Below are positions 54,861 through 64,000 of a stretch of DNA of 64,000 nucleotides, piece by piece. The position numbers were made by a program, and so were the translations under genes. How positions within the stretch are numbered: the first letter of the stretch is position 1; every line of letters starts with the position of its first letter. Origin of the DNA: Anthonomus grandis grandis. Taxonomy: Eukaryota > Arthropoda > Insecta > Coleoptera > Curculionidae. Under the pieces are notes generated by a model. It was not told where the DNA came from and did not search any database. It was given only the letters and a program-made list of their open reading frames with translations. The stretch is from contig NC_065556.1 of NCBI RefSeq assembly GCF_022605725.1, forward strand, positions 3,658,001 through 3,722,000, in the 5' to 3' direction.

Positions 54861-55538
54861 TAAAAAAGGACGCGTGCCAACTAATATGACAATTATATTC
54901 ACAAATGCATGACAAGCCATGATCCGGTAAGTTTTAAAGTTGGAATTTGTTCGAAAATAATAAGGTCCGCTTACTTTCTAAGATATCACATAAAAAATTA
55001 ATGTTGGCGTCATAGTTTCTACTTGAGAATTGAAATGAAAATTTTGGCTACAGGCTGTCTGTTAACCAAAATTCTCATTGCAAAGGACGCATCAAGTCAA
55101 ATGGACAAACATTAGTTGCAATAAATCTAGAATAAATGTGTATGTTTTAATTTCATATGTGTCGTTAGTCTGTTACGTCATATTTGACAAACCATTGACT
55201 GTAGGAATATTCAGAATATATCAGAGAAATTGTCTAATTCGGCCGAAAAACGTTTGATCGAAATACGGGTTATTCCCGCACTTTTATTAGTCTATCAGTT
55301 CCTCGCGATGACTATAGTTCTCTATTCACAACACTCGGTCCTAAGCTTGTATCCTCTGGCTTAAGGCTTGTTCCTGCAAATTGATTCAATGATTTACTCA
55401 CCTAAGACTTTTGTTTGCCAACTCGTAAATAACGAGCGATATCATATCGATATACAAAATAAAACTTATTTAAAGTCAACTTAATAATTTATTCCTATTA
55501 ATTAACACATTTATATCACTTAGTGCCTTACATGCCTA
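54861..55538. other. no gene seen
   Basis: No TE hallmark or coding frame. The part nearest 55538 would be the 3' untranslated region of the exon that ends there. Confidence 0.4.
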
Positions 55539-55724
55539 TCAATCAATATCATTTAGGGTGATTTCTTCAGCATCCCGGCTAGTCGAGTCCACCAATTTGT
55601 TGGTATAGTTTGAGTTCTCTTTAAGCCAGCTTTGAGCCTTTTCAACATTAGAGGATACTACTATAAACAGTTCTTTATCTTGAGAGTCCAATTCGTTTCT
55701 TATAAAGCTTAGTAATTCTTCATT
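55539..55724 (-). CDS. terminal exon of an unidentified host gene
   Basis: The acceptor GCCTTTTTTTAG is followed by a 61-codon frame ending at a TGA (55541-55539). It encodes NEELLSFIRNELDSQDKELF, IVVSSNVEKAQSWLKENSNY and TNKLVDSTSRDAEEITLNDI. The composition (charged, no TE motif) and clean splice signal suggest host coding sequence. I do not recognise the family. Upstream exons should lie to the right, but none was found before the pogo remnant at 56632, so the gene would have a TE-rich intron or be a fragment. Confidence 0.55.
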   Translation of the reverse strand, partial: NEELLSFIRNELDSQDKELFIVVSSNVEKAQSWLKENSNYTNKLVDSTSRDAEEITLNDID

Positions 55725-56100
55725 CTAAAAAAAGGCAAATAATCGTCCTATTTATGCTAAGTCGAGATGAAAAAGTTGAATTAAATGCACTGTAAAAGCA
55801 AGCTTCTTAACTATAAAAAAAAACAAAAATTCTGTGTTACGATTTCACATAACTGGGTATCCCAAGTTATTCTAAACCTAAATAGATATTAATTAATTAT
55901 TTCTAATATTTTCGAAAAAAAATATTTGTATGGCGAAATAATTCATTATTTTACGCTACTTGACGGTAATTTAAAATTCTTGGTCCCAAGCTATTTAGAT
56001 ATCTTTTTAGATATCTAGTACACTTTGTCATGTAATCACAAATTGAATTTCTATTTTAGTAATTATTGTGGACACATGACGTTATGAGCTTATTCTTATA
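55725..56100. other. no gene seen
   Basis: AT-rich, ends with the TA that flanks the mariner-type terminus at 56101. Confidence 0.4.
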
Positions 56101-56560
56101 CGAGGGCGGTTCAGATATGATCGAGACAAATGCAATAAATGGCGCGCATGTATGTTTTAAAAGCGACCTTCAAAGCTCGAGTATGTGATAGCTGGGTCCC
56201 TTACCACATGTATAAAGCATGATGAAAATCGGAATCGTATGTCGGCCATCTTGCTTGGCAAAATTGACAGGAGCTGACAGAAATGACATTGACTAATAGA
56301 ACATCATTTGTCATATCATTTGAGTTTGTTTTTCATTTCAATGCATGCTGAAGGCGTGGATTGGGATTTTTTTAAGGATGTTATTTTAGATCAAACTTTG
56401 TTTCCTAAAAAGTTCTTTTTCAATATATAGGCGACAGTGGTTCACAATGACACAATTTTTAGTAAATCCACTCTAGTGTGCGATTTTAACGTTTCAAAAA
56501 TCTGCATTTAAGATGTCGTTATGCGTATATATATTCCTATAAAATTTAACAGTTACAGAA
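56101..56560 (+). mobile_element. mariner left terminus
   Basis: CGAGGGCGGTTCAGATATGA followed by TCGAGACAAATGC is a mariner-type end after TA. The same end, inverted, closes the fragment at 61640-62229 (CGAGGGTGATTCAAATATGA). No transposase is visible on this side. Whether the two termini belong to one interrupted element or to two separate copies is not settled. Confidence 0.65.
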
Positions 56561-56631
56561 TAAAAAAACACAATTAATTACATAGAAATTTTTAAAAATA
56601 TTTATTTCTGCATTTGTATCAATGTGTACCA

Positions 56632-58270
56632 CTATGGTACAGTTTGTATCATATTGTTAAACTCTAATCCAAATTTATAATAAGAAGAAAGCCTTTTGTT
56701 CTTTGTATTTTTAGGTTTCGGTAATAACATAACGAAATCCGATTTCAGTCCCGTATGAATATCAGGAACATCCGGAAAGTAAAATGAATTGGACACCTTA
56801 GCACTTCTTCTTAAATATGAAATTTTAAACTCATTAGAATTTATGACTTCCAAAATTTTAGCGACATAGTGGATGTTATTATCAAATTTCACTAATACAA
56901 ATGAGTCTTCTAAAATTGCAGTTGTTGTTGAACTTTCAGATTCCGTTTCTGATTCACTCTCACTTGTCTTTTTCTTTTTACTTTGTACGTCCTTTTTATA
57001 CTCTTTCTTGTCTAAAACTTTCGATATATTTCGCTTTACTTTTGTCACTGTCTTAATATTTGGGATTTTATTTTTTTCTGTTTTGTAAGAAAGCTCTTTC
57101 ATTTCCGGCGTGCTGGTTAAAATAACACTTTTCTTCGATTTGAATTTTTCCTGGGCGCAGCCTTTGCGAATCCTCCAAACTTAAATGGCGTAGTAAAGGA
57201 ACTCTCTGATGTCGACGCTATTTCAAACGTTGAGTTTTCCTTATCTAGTCCACATTCCCTAATTTTCGTTGCACTAGATAAATCAGCCCTGGAGGTAGCT
57301 GCAATGCTTGTTGACGATATATCATTAATAATGGTATTACCACCATTCCTTTTTGTGTATCGTCGTTTTCTAAATCATCTTTTTGTCTGTCAGTAACCGA
57401 GGATAAAAGAAAATCAGCTTCCATAAAAATATTTTTGTTAAACGAGTAGATTCCTGTAGATTTGAAACCGTTTATAATATTTGCAGGAGTCGTAGATTTT
57501 GAGTGAGCTATACCGACACATTCTGCAATTTAGTATAATAGGAACTCCAGGATGGTGGCCAGCCACGAATCAATTGCACTGTTGTAAAAATTTTTGAAAT
57601 AAAAAAATACTGACTTATCTAAAGGCTGCATCTTGTTGCTTGTGTGTGGAGGTAGGGTTAAAATGATTATGCCATTCGATTTTGCTTTTTCTGCTATTGC
57701 CAAAGACATATGTGTTTCGCGATTGTCATATATTAATAGACATGGATTTTCTTTCGTAGTAGAAGTATACTTAATAAAATGATCTATTACTTGGGTGAAA
57801 AGGTCTGCGATCATCCAGCCACTTGGATTGGTTGAGGTTATTACATTTTTTACGTGGGAAGATAATTGCTGGCGGTAGAAATTCCATTTGCTCGAATTAT
57901 TGCACAAGTAGTAGGTAGTAATCCTCTTTCGGCACTTGTGCACTGGTTTAACTGCTTAACCCCTTTTTGTGCTACTATTTTATGAGGCCGCTGGACGGTT
58001 GTTGTAGCCGTTTCATCTAAATTATATATTCGGATAAAAAATCGTTCAACATTAGGTTTCGTAAAAGAAGTAAGTCTCGATAGAGAGCAAGCTTCGGGCC
58101 TTCTAATGCTTAAGGATAGATTTCTCCTTATAAAAGCCCGTAACCAATCTTTGCTTGCGCACTTATTAGTTTGTCAAGATTCTGGCATAGTAATATTGTT
58201 TTTAGCAGCCATTTCGTGCGCCAATATACATCACAAGAAGTAAAATAACATATTAATAAAAACTAAATCT
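56632..58270 (-). pseudogene. pogo/Tigger-like transposase (DDE_1)
   Basis: The minus strand from about 58210: PES*QTNKCASKDWLRAF (TGA where Trp is expected), RRPEACSLSRLTSFTKPNV, RIYNLDETATTTVQRPHKIV (first Asp), APKGVKQ-like AQKGVKQLNQCTSAERGLL, NPSGWMIADLFTQVIDHFIK, LLIYDNRETHMSLAIAEKAK (second Asp, usually DNHxSH) and LPPHTSNKMQPLDKSVFFYF (third Asp). The C-terminal frame (57102-56632) has a serine-rich linker, then LVKFDNNIHYVAKILEV and FYFPDVPDIHTGLKSDFVML, an accessory Tudor-like tail seen in this subfamily. Frameshifts between parts; N-terminal HTH not found. Confidence 0.85.
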
Positions 58271-59133
58271 ATTTATTTAAAGGTAACATACCTTTCTATG
58301 TTCGATCCTCTTTTCAATATTTATCCACAAGAAAACAGAAAACGCTCCGTAAAATCTTTGTTGGTCGGCATACAAAAACTAACTAATGGTGGCTGGCGCA
58401 ATACTGTATGGGTCGTTCGCGACAGCGCTAGTGAAATCGTGGCGGCAAATTTAAACGAGTTAATAGCAGTGTTTCATTGTGTACTATGGTCAATGTGTAC
58501 CCCCAATGTTTTAATTGATTTGTACCAGGTGTCCGGTAGGAAAATTTGATTTTATTTATTACTGTTATTTTTTTGTATTGTCAATTGTTAGTCTGTAATA
58601 AAATCAAATTCAGTTGGTTTCAGTCAAGATGTTTCACCTTTCAAATATTTAATTTTTAACTTGATTGTTATAAATACATATTACAAAATGTCTGGCTTCT
58701 CATTTCCTTTCGACAATTAAAAAATTTATTAAAATTTTCATGTAAATATCCTTCATGTAAGAGTAGGTAGGTATATTTTAAATGGTCCTGATAAACATAG
58801 TAATAAAAGATTTTTCAATTTCCTTCAGTCCCCATTACAAGAAAAACATGGAGAGAGATATGCAATGTAAATTTTATTAAGACTTTGAGCTATAGAATTT
58901 GTTCTGATCAGTTCCCTTCACCAAATTTTAACTGAAACACTGATACTGCTGGTTTTACACTACAATACATATTTATTTAAAAATTTCTTTTGTCATTATT
59001 TTTCACATGAATCATTCAGAGAATTTATTTATAAGGTTTGATATTTATATTGTTATTTATTTGATATAGGTTTATAAGGTCTGCCTTTTTTAATTTTATT
59101 TTATGCTCATATCATACCACTTCCTATGTTCAG
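58271..59133. other. no confident gene
   Basis: An 84-codon plus-strand frame at 58298-58549 has no family features and lies opposite where the pogo N-terminus might be; I do not call it. The rest is AT-rich. The last 40 bases before 59134 are pyrimidine-rich and end CTATGTTCAG, an acceptor-like sequence. Confidence 0.4.
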
Positions 59134-59242
59134 TGAGACGAGACATAGATTAGAGTTTAACAGACCTGAGCACCCAGAATGGATCAAAGTGAATGTCTTT
59201 GTTATAACTTGTTTTTTATTTTCTGTAGGCATTTGTCTTTGA
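59134..59242 (+). CDS. possible terminal exon, small membrane protein
   Basis: After the acceptor-like CTATGTTCAG the frame reads ETRHRLEFNRPEHPEWIKVN then VFVITCFLFSVGICL and TGA. The hydrophobic last 15 residues would form a membrane helix. A long AT-rich stretch with polyadenylation-type sequence (GCAAATAAAAAACATTTATT near 59909) follows, as expected for a 3' untranslated region. I do not recognise the protein, and no upstream exon was found. If real, it shows that the mariner termini on either side are separate insertions. Confidence 0.3.
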
Positions 59243-59938
59243 ATTAAGCTTTTTTTCAATATTATAGTTCCAAGTTATGTTGTTTGTATTATCGGAGACC
59301 AACAAATATATACTATGTATGTGATATAACCTATACTATAAGTTGTTTTCATTCCTAAAGAGTTTATTTGGTATTGCAGATAGATATATTGTTTTTTAGG
59401 TAATACTTTGTTATAGAATTTGTAATTAGTTTTTAGAATATGTTTATTTTTTTTAAGAAACAGAAAGAAATATATGTTAAACAAAGATAATTCATTCAGC
59501 AATAAAATTTAGATTTTTTTTACAAAGAAGATTATTATAAATTTTTATAGAATATTTTATTTAGGTGTAGTTATATTATATGTATGTATTTTTTTGCTCT
59601 TTATGTCTGGGTCTAGCATGTTTTGTTTTTAAATTTCATTTTTAGTAATAAAGATAATGTATTGTTTTAACTTGTGTAGGTTTAGTACATGGATGATGTA
59701 CTTATGTCATTAGTCTTAAGTATTATCTGAAAAGATTACCTTAATTGTTTGCTAGATGAGCTGTATACTTTATAAAATGTTCCTTTTTTTCGGGTCACAA
59801 TTGAAGACTAGAATCTACACTGTATAAATTTGAATTTGTCGGCCTTTTATTTGCATGTATAGTTTTGTATTACATTTATAAATATTTGGTGTTTGTATTG
59901 TATTTTTGCAAATAAAAAACATTTATTATTATTATAAT
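59243..59938. other. AT-rich, 3'UTR-like
   Basis: No open frame of note. It ends with an AATAAAAAACATTTATTATT sequence that could be a polyadenylation region or a LINE tail. Confidence 0.35.
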
Positions 59939-61238
59939 GGGTCTACCAATAGAAGTGATAGAAGTTTAGTAGGCCATGTACGCAAAATGGTATGTGTCAA
60001 AACGCGGATCAAGCGTCAGTTGTGTTAAGTATACTTTGACATTTCATCATGAATCGTTTAAGTCAAGAGCAACGTATAGCTGTCCTGAAAAGGTATTATG
60101 AAAATGCGCAATCGGTTAGAGCCTGTTATCGTGCTCTTAGAGAAGATTTTGGCCATCGTGGACGGCCTTCTGAGCGCGCAATAAGGCGCACAATTAATAA
60201 GTTTGAACGGGAGTACACTCTTCTGGATAATAAGCCACCAACGCGACAAAAAAGTGCAAGGACCGCTGAAAATATCGCCGCTGTAAGACAAAGTGTTGAC
60301 GCGAATAACAATGTGTCTGTTTTGCGCCGTTCTCAGCAATTAGGCATTTCACCAATGTCTCTGGGGCGCATTTTGAAGAAAGACTTAGGCCTACATCCAT
60401 GTAAGATGGTTCTAACTCAAGAATTGAAGCCTGCTGACCATGGTTTGCGAAGAACGTTTACCGACTGGGCCCTGTTGCAGTTGGAACAAAATGCCGATTT
60501 TGGGAAACAAATAATCTTTTCAGATGAAGCTCATTTTTGTCTTAGTGGCGATGTCAATACGCAAAATTGCCGTTTCTGGTGTCAGAACAATCCCCAGAAA
60601 TGAGTACAGGTCCCATTACATCCGTTAAAAGTGGCTGTGTGGTGTGGTTTGCATGTCGGTGGAATTATCGGTCCATACTTTTTTGAGGATGCAAAAAAGT
60701 ATTTGAGGGCGTACCTCACAGTCAACGGAGAGCGCTACCGCGACATGATAACAAACTTTCTTTGGCCTGCAATTGATGGTGGAGACTTCGAACAGAATTG
60801 GTTTCAACAGGACTACACACACCGCCCGACCCACAATTAATTTATTAAGAGAGCGTTTTGAAGATCGAATAATTTCGCGACATGGCAATATCAACTGGCC
60901 ACCAAGGTCCTGTGATCTTACTCCCCTGGACTTTTTTCTTTGGGGATATATGAAGTCGAAGGTGTATTCTAACAATCCTCAAACCATCAATGAGTTGAAA
61001 CTTAACATAACTAGGGTTATTCGCGAAATTCAACCCAACTTGTTAGAAAAAGTGATTGAAAATTGGGTTCATCGTCTAAACGTCTGCCGCCGTAGCCGAG
61101 GTGGACATCTTAATGATATTTTGTTTAAAACATAATGTTACATAATAAACTACAACATGAAACATCAATCATAGAAATTAACCAATTCGTTTTTATTTTT
61201 TAGCAATTTAAACTTATATCATTCTTATTGGTAGACCC
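59939..61238 (+). mobile_element. third DD41D-type mariner, ~1.3 kb
   Basis: The left end GGGTCTACCAATAGAAGTGA and the right end, on the other strand, GGGTCTACCAATAAGAATGA form imperfect inverted repeats of about 28 bp. The right flank is TA; the left flank is AT, so the exact boundary is uncertain. It contains one transposase gene with two lesions. It differs in termini and protein from the DD41D elements at 36340, 49142 and 53930. Confidence 0.8.
60049..61135 (+). pseudogene. DD41D transposase, one stop and one frameshift
   Basis: Starts MNRLSQEQRIAVLKRYYENA. The paired HTH has GRPSERAIRRTINKFE and SVLRRSQQLGISPMSLGRIL. IIFSDEAHFCLSGDVNTQNC carries the first Asp. A TGA at 60601 interrupts NNPQK*VQVPLHPLKVAVWC. 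IIGPYFFEDA and NGERYRDMI follow. The second Asp box is FQQDYTHRPTHN, damaged by small indels (normally QQDGATxH), and the frame shifts near 60830. The third box is WPPRSCDLTPLDFFLWGYMK. It ends RGGHLNDILFKT. Spacing after correcting the shift is 41. Confidence 0.9.
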
Positions 61239-61639
61239 TATATTATTATCCTCTATAGAATCTGTTTGTGTTAGTAAAATAGGAATATTATTAACCTAAT
61301 AGTAATATCTTTATATGTATGATAAGAAAATAATACAAAAATCTTCACAATATTTTCTAACCTGTTTGGGTTGGCACAGTTCAGTGCTAACAAAATACTT
61401 TTAAATATTTTCAGATTAATTCTAATTTATATAATATCTGTTATAATGAATTATTGTATATAATTTTAAGTACCAATTATTTTTCAGGAAAATTAAATAA
61501 TAAATGTATTAAAGAAAAACATTGTTTTATTTCCATTTTGAAATTGAAGATATGTTGTACACTATTGTCAACTAATTATTGGAGTACATTAATTCATTTA
61601 GATATGTATAATAAAACTAAAGAATTTTGTGGCATAGTT
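61239..61639. other. AT-rich, no gene seen
   Basis: No coding or TE features recognised. Confidence 0.4.
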
Positions 61640-62229
61640 TTCGTCAGAAGTGCGTGTTAACGACCATGTGGGACGTCAAGTGCCGCTTAAAATACCGAAA
61701 TTTGTCTAATTTTTGCGAAATCAGTATTTTGAAGTGTCTGAGTAGGGGTGATATGTTTAAATAGGCCAAAGCATTCAAGGATAGGCGCGAAACCGTCGAG
61801 AATGCCTCATGACCGTCGACCGCGAACCATCATTACACCAGACAAAACCAGCTTAATGCTTGAAACGGAGGAGCATTCCAGCACCAAGTGCGATTCTTCT
61901 CCAGAATAACGCGTCCTCATACCACGCGTCTCACGCTGGATACAATATGGAAATTGGAGTGGGAGGTGCTGAAACACACCCTTTACAGTCAGGATTTATC
62001 ACCTAGCGACTCACACATGTTTGGACCACTGAAAGAAACCCTCAGAGGTAAAAATTCACCACCGATGATGAGGTAGAGAAGTAGAGGAGTTTCTACGCAC
62101 ATAGCTGTCCAAGTTGCTCAAGAAATTCTTTGATACCGGTATTAAAAAAATTGTAATTTTTTAAAAATTTTTTCGATACCGAATAAACGTGTCAGAGCAT
62201 TTGTCTCGATCATATTTGAATCACCCTCG
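61640..62229 (+). pseudogene. mariner transposase remnant with right terminus
   Basis: The N-terminal part gives AKAFKDRRETVEN and IITPDKTSLMLE-like text across frames. After a large internal deletion come RPHTTRLTLDTIWKLEWEVL (normally DNARPHTA, with the second Asp lost), YSQDLSPSDSHMFGPLKETL (third Asp box, usually SDYHxF) and a short tail. The right end, on the other strand, CGAGGGTGATTCAAATATGA, stops at 62229 and is flanked by TA. Confidence 0.85.
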
Positions 62230-62394
62230 TAGATAAAAATCCTAAACTCTAAAAGATATATCTACCTTACACCTTATCTTAAAAAAAAACTATCAAAGTC
62301 TTTCGTATATTCGGCCATGTCAAAAAGTTCGAAATTCAAAATAACTTTATTACCTAATAATAATAATAATAAACTGTTTATTTATTTCATATCA

Positions 62395-63760
62395 AAAGAT
62401 TCAAAGTCAAAATATACTTTATTTACTAGAAGAGGCAAGAACTAACATAAAACAAGAATAAAAAAAACTCTGATCAACAGATACATAATTAATTTTAAAT
62501 TTTAAAATGAGTCGTTAAAATACTCTTCAATGCTGTAGTAAGCTTTTGGTAAGGTTAATTTCTTTAGTTCCCCTCTAAACTTTTTAAGGTCTGTATCAGT
62601 CCTAATCGAAAAAGAAACATAATTAAATATTTTACGACTAATAAATATAAGAGTTTCTCGTAAGTGAGGAGGTGGGGATTGGAAGAGATAAGTTGTTTAC
62701 TTGACGAGTATTATGAATGGTGCAAGATGGTGGACTAACTATGTATGAGTGAAAAAACTGTCAAATTCTTTCAGCTACAAAAAGATACACCTCTTTAATT
62801 TTGTGAAGGTCCATGCAGTGGTAGAGAGCTTAAGTTATTAACGTATAATAAAAATAAAATAGGACCTAACACTGACCATTGAGGTACACCACATATAAGG
62901 TGTGCTATCCCTGAAGAAAATCCAGATGCGACCAGATAGGTATGACTTCAACCTTCTCAAAGCCACTCCCCTAAATCCGTAAAAATCAAGCTTTGACAGC
63001 AGTATTCTATGATCCACACAATCGAAAGCCAGACAGATTGAACAGATCGCAGAACACCGCTGCTGCAGCCTCCTTGGAGTTCATAGATAGATACACACCC
63101 TCCAAGAATCTGAAAATGGCATCCTGCGTGCCCTTAGATGACTGAAATCCATACTGATTAGGGGACAGCACAGACACCAGTATTTGGTAAAAAAACAGAC
63201 ACATCTCTTTTTTTCAAGCCGCTCAAGAACATTGGAGAGAGTAGATAAAATTGATATGAGACGGAAGTTAGAGGGTCGGTCCAAACTACCACCTTTATGA
63301 AGAGGCATAATCATAGCTTCCTTTAAACAGGATGGAAACTCGCCCGGAAGCAATGACTGATTGATTGCCCAAAGCAAAGCACTTAAAGCGCTCGTAGGCA
63401 GAAATGACAAGACCTATGATTCTTCAAGCACTGAATTGTTTCAAGGACCTCGGTAGCATCTACAGGGTGGAAGAAGAATGATTGGTTGATAGCAATCCGA
63501 TTAAGATACTGCAATGGATCGCTGTCACTGGGAACCGCTTCCAGTACCTTCTTAGCAATATTAGAAAAATAGTCATTGAAATCATCGGGCCCCAAGTCTG
63601 GTTCAACCAACCGCCGACGAGAACACTGCCTGCATTCGTTAATGATTGACCAACTTTCCTTCTGTATGGCCGAGTATAAGGGCTCATTGTAATACAGTTC
63701 CTTTCTGACTTTTATCAGACGCCTATATGATGAATACTGATGAATTGATTGTCAATAGAT
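62395..63760 (-). pseudogene. LINE M, decayed (LINE K family)
   Basis: From right to left on the minus strand: KVRKELYYNEPLYSAIQKES, PDLGPDDFNDYFSNIAKKVL, INQSFFFHPVDATEVL, ALLWAINQSLLPGEFPSCLK, LHKGGSLDRPSNFRLISILS and SKGTQDAIF. The middle RT has a large deletion and the C-terminal domain is reduced to remnants near 62520-62800. The 3' end at about 62397 reads TAAAGTATATTTTGACTTTG on the minus strand, the family tail. It preserves sequence upstream of where LINE K is truncated. Confidence 0.82.
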
Positions 63761-64000
63761 TTCGCAATCGCAAATTTTAGGCAAATGTTTTTAGTCCCGC
63801 GGTGATCCGTGGTTTTCGTCTCTTGGATTTAAGTCTAACTAAGAGAAAGCAGATATTTATTTTATCATGCAATGTATAATAAAAGGAAAAAAATGGTTAT
63901 ACAGACGAAATGGGAATTGGACATACACACCCTCATGATCCGTTATACCCACTGAGTGCACTGAACAGGTAAGACCGTCCAAATTACAGAAATAATCAAT

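Noticed and set aside
58298..58549. 84-codon plus-strand open frame as a gene
   Set aside because: No recognisable domain, no splice or start context, and it lies where a pogo N-terminus on the other strand could be expected.
56101..62229. A single 6.1-kb mariner containing all elements between matching termini
   Set aside because: The left side has no transposase and a possible host exon lies between, so two separate copies remain as likely; I report the ends separately.

Overview
This window looks like nuclear DNA of an arthropod, most likely an insect and perhaps a beetle (a weak guess from the transposon mix). It is AT-rich, has no bacterial-type gene packing, and host coding sequence is a tiny minority. 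Nearly everything recognisable is transposable-element (TE) sequence, often nested several layers deep.

Host genes: the clearest is a TruA-type tRNA pseudouridine synthase (PUSL1-like) on the minus strand. Four exons can be joined in frame through canonical splice sites: 39828-39776, 39725-39597, 33744-33442 and 33384-33111. Two introns are 50-57 bp. The other is 5.85 kb and holds a LINE, an LTR-element scrap, a DD41D mariner fragment and a DD82E (Sailor-like) element. The C-terminal exon was not found in the remaining 33 kb. Three weaker single-exon candidates are a minus-strand terminal exon (55724-55539), a minus-strand internal exon (51425-51320) and a plus-strand terminal exon (59134-59242).

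Layout: 1-6.9 kb holds two minus-strand LINE fragments, one split by a 513-bp TIR element flanked by TAGCTA, plus a mariner scrap, a degenerate ~145-bp tandem repeat and a LINE tail. At 7.24-17.76 kb a Tc1-like element with two transposase-site-like repeats per end has absorbed four LINEs: A (nearly intact, ORF1 open), B, C (inside B) and D. At 19.4-26.0 kb is a Penelope-like element (PLE) composite with head-to-head endonuclease C-termini and hammerhead-ribozyme-like motifs. It was invaded by a hAT element with an 8-bp TSD, a LINE and a tRNA-Lys-like sequence, and a 1,576-bp segment was then tandemly duplicated. At 26.2-32.9 kb one LINE (F) is split by LINE G and by an RNase H-bearing LINE H. 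At 40.4-48.4 kb lie a cysteine-rich piggyBac C-terminus, a DDE-like TE gene, an inverted pair of hammerhead-like motifs, a piggyBac remnant, a 214-bp MITE, LINE K and a pogo-like N-terminus. At 49.0-50.9 kb an intact-looking DD41D mariner with 194-bp TIRs sits in the exact centre of a palindromic MITE. At 51.5-64 kb lie LINE L, decayed DD41D, pogo/Tigger and mariner elements, a third DD41D element and LINE M.

The items most worth a second look are the PLE-associated hammerhead-like ribozymes (two inverted pairs, palindromic stem III), the near-identical tandem duplication, the DD41D-in-palindrome nest, the DD82E transposase, and the PUSL1-like gene whose exons are split by TE-filled intron.
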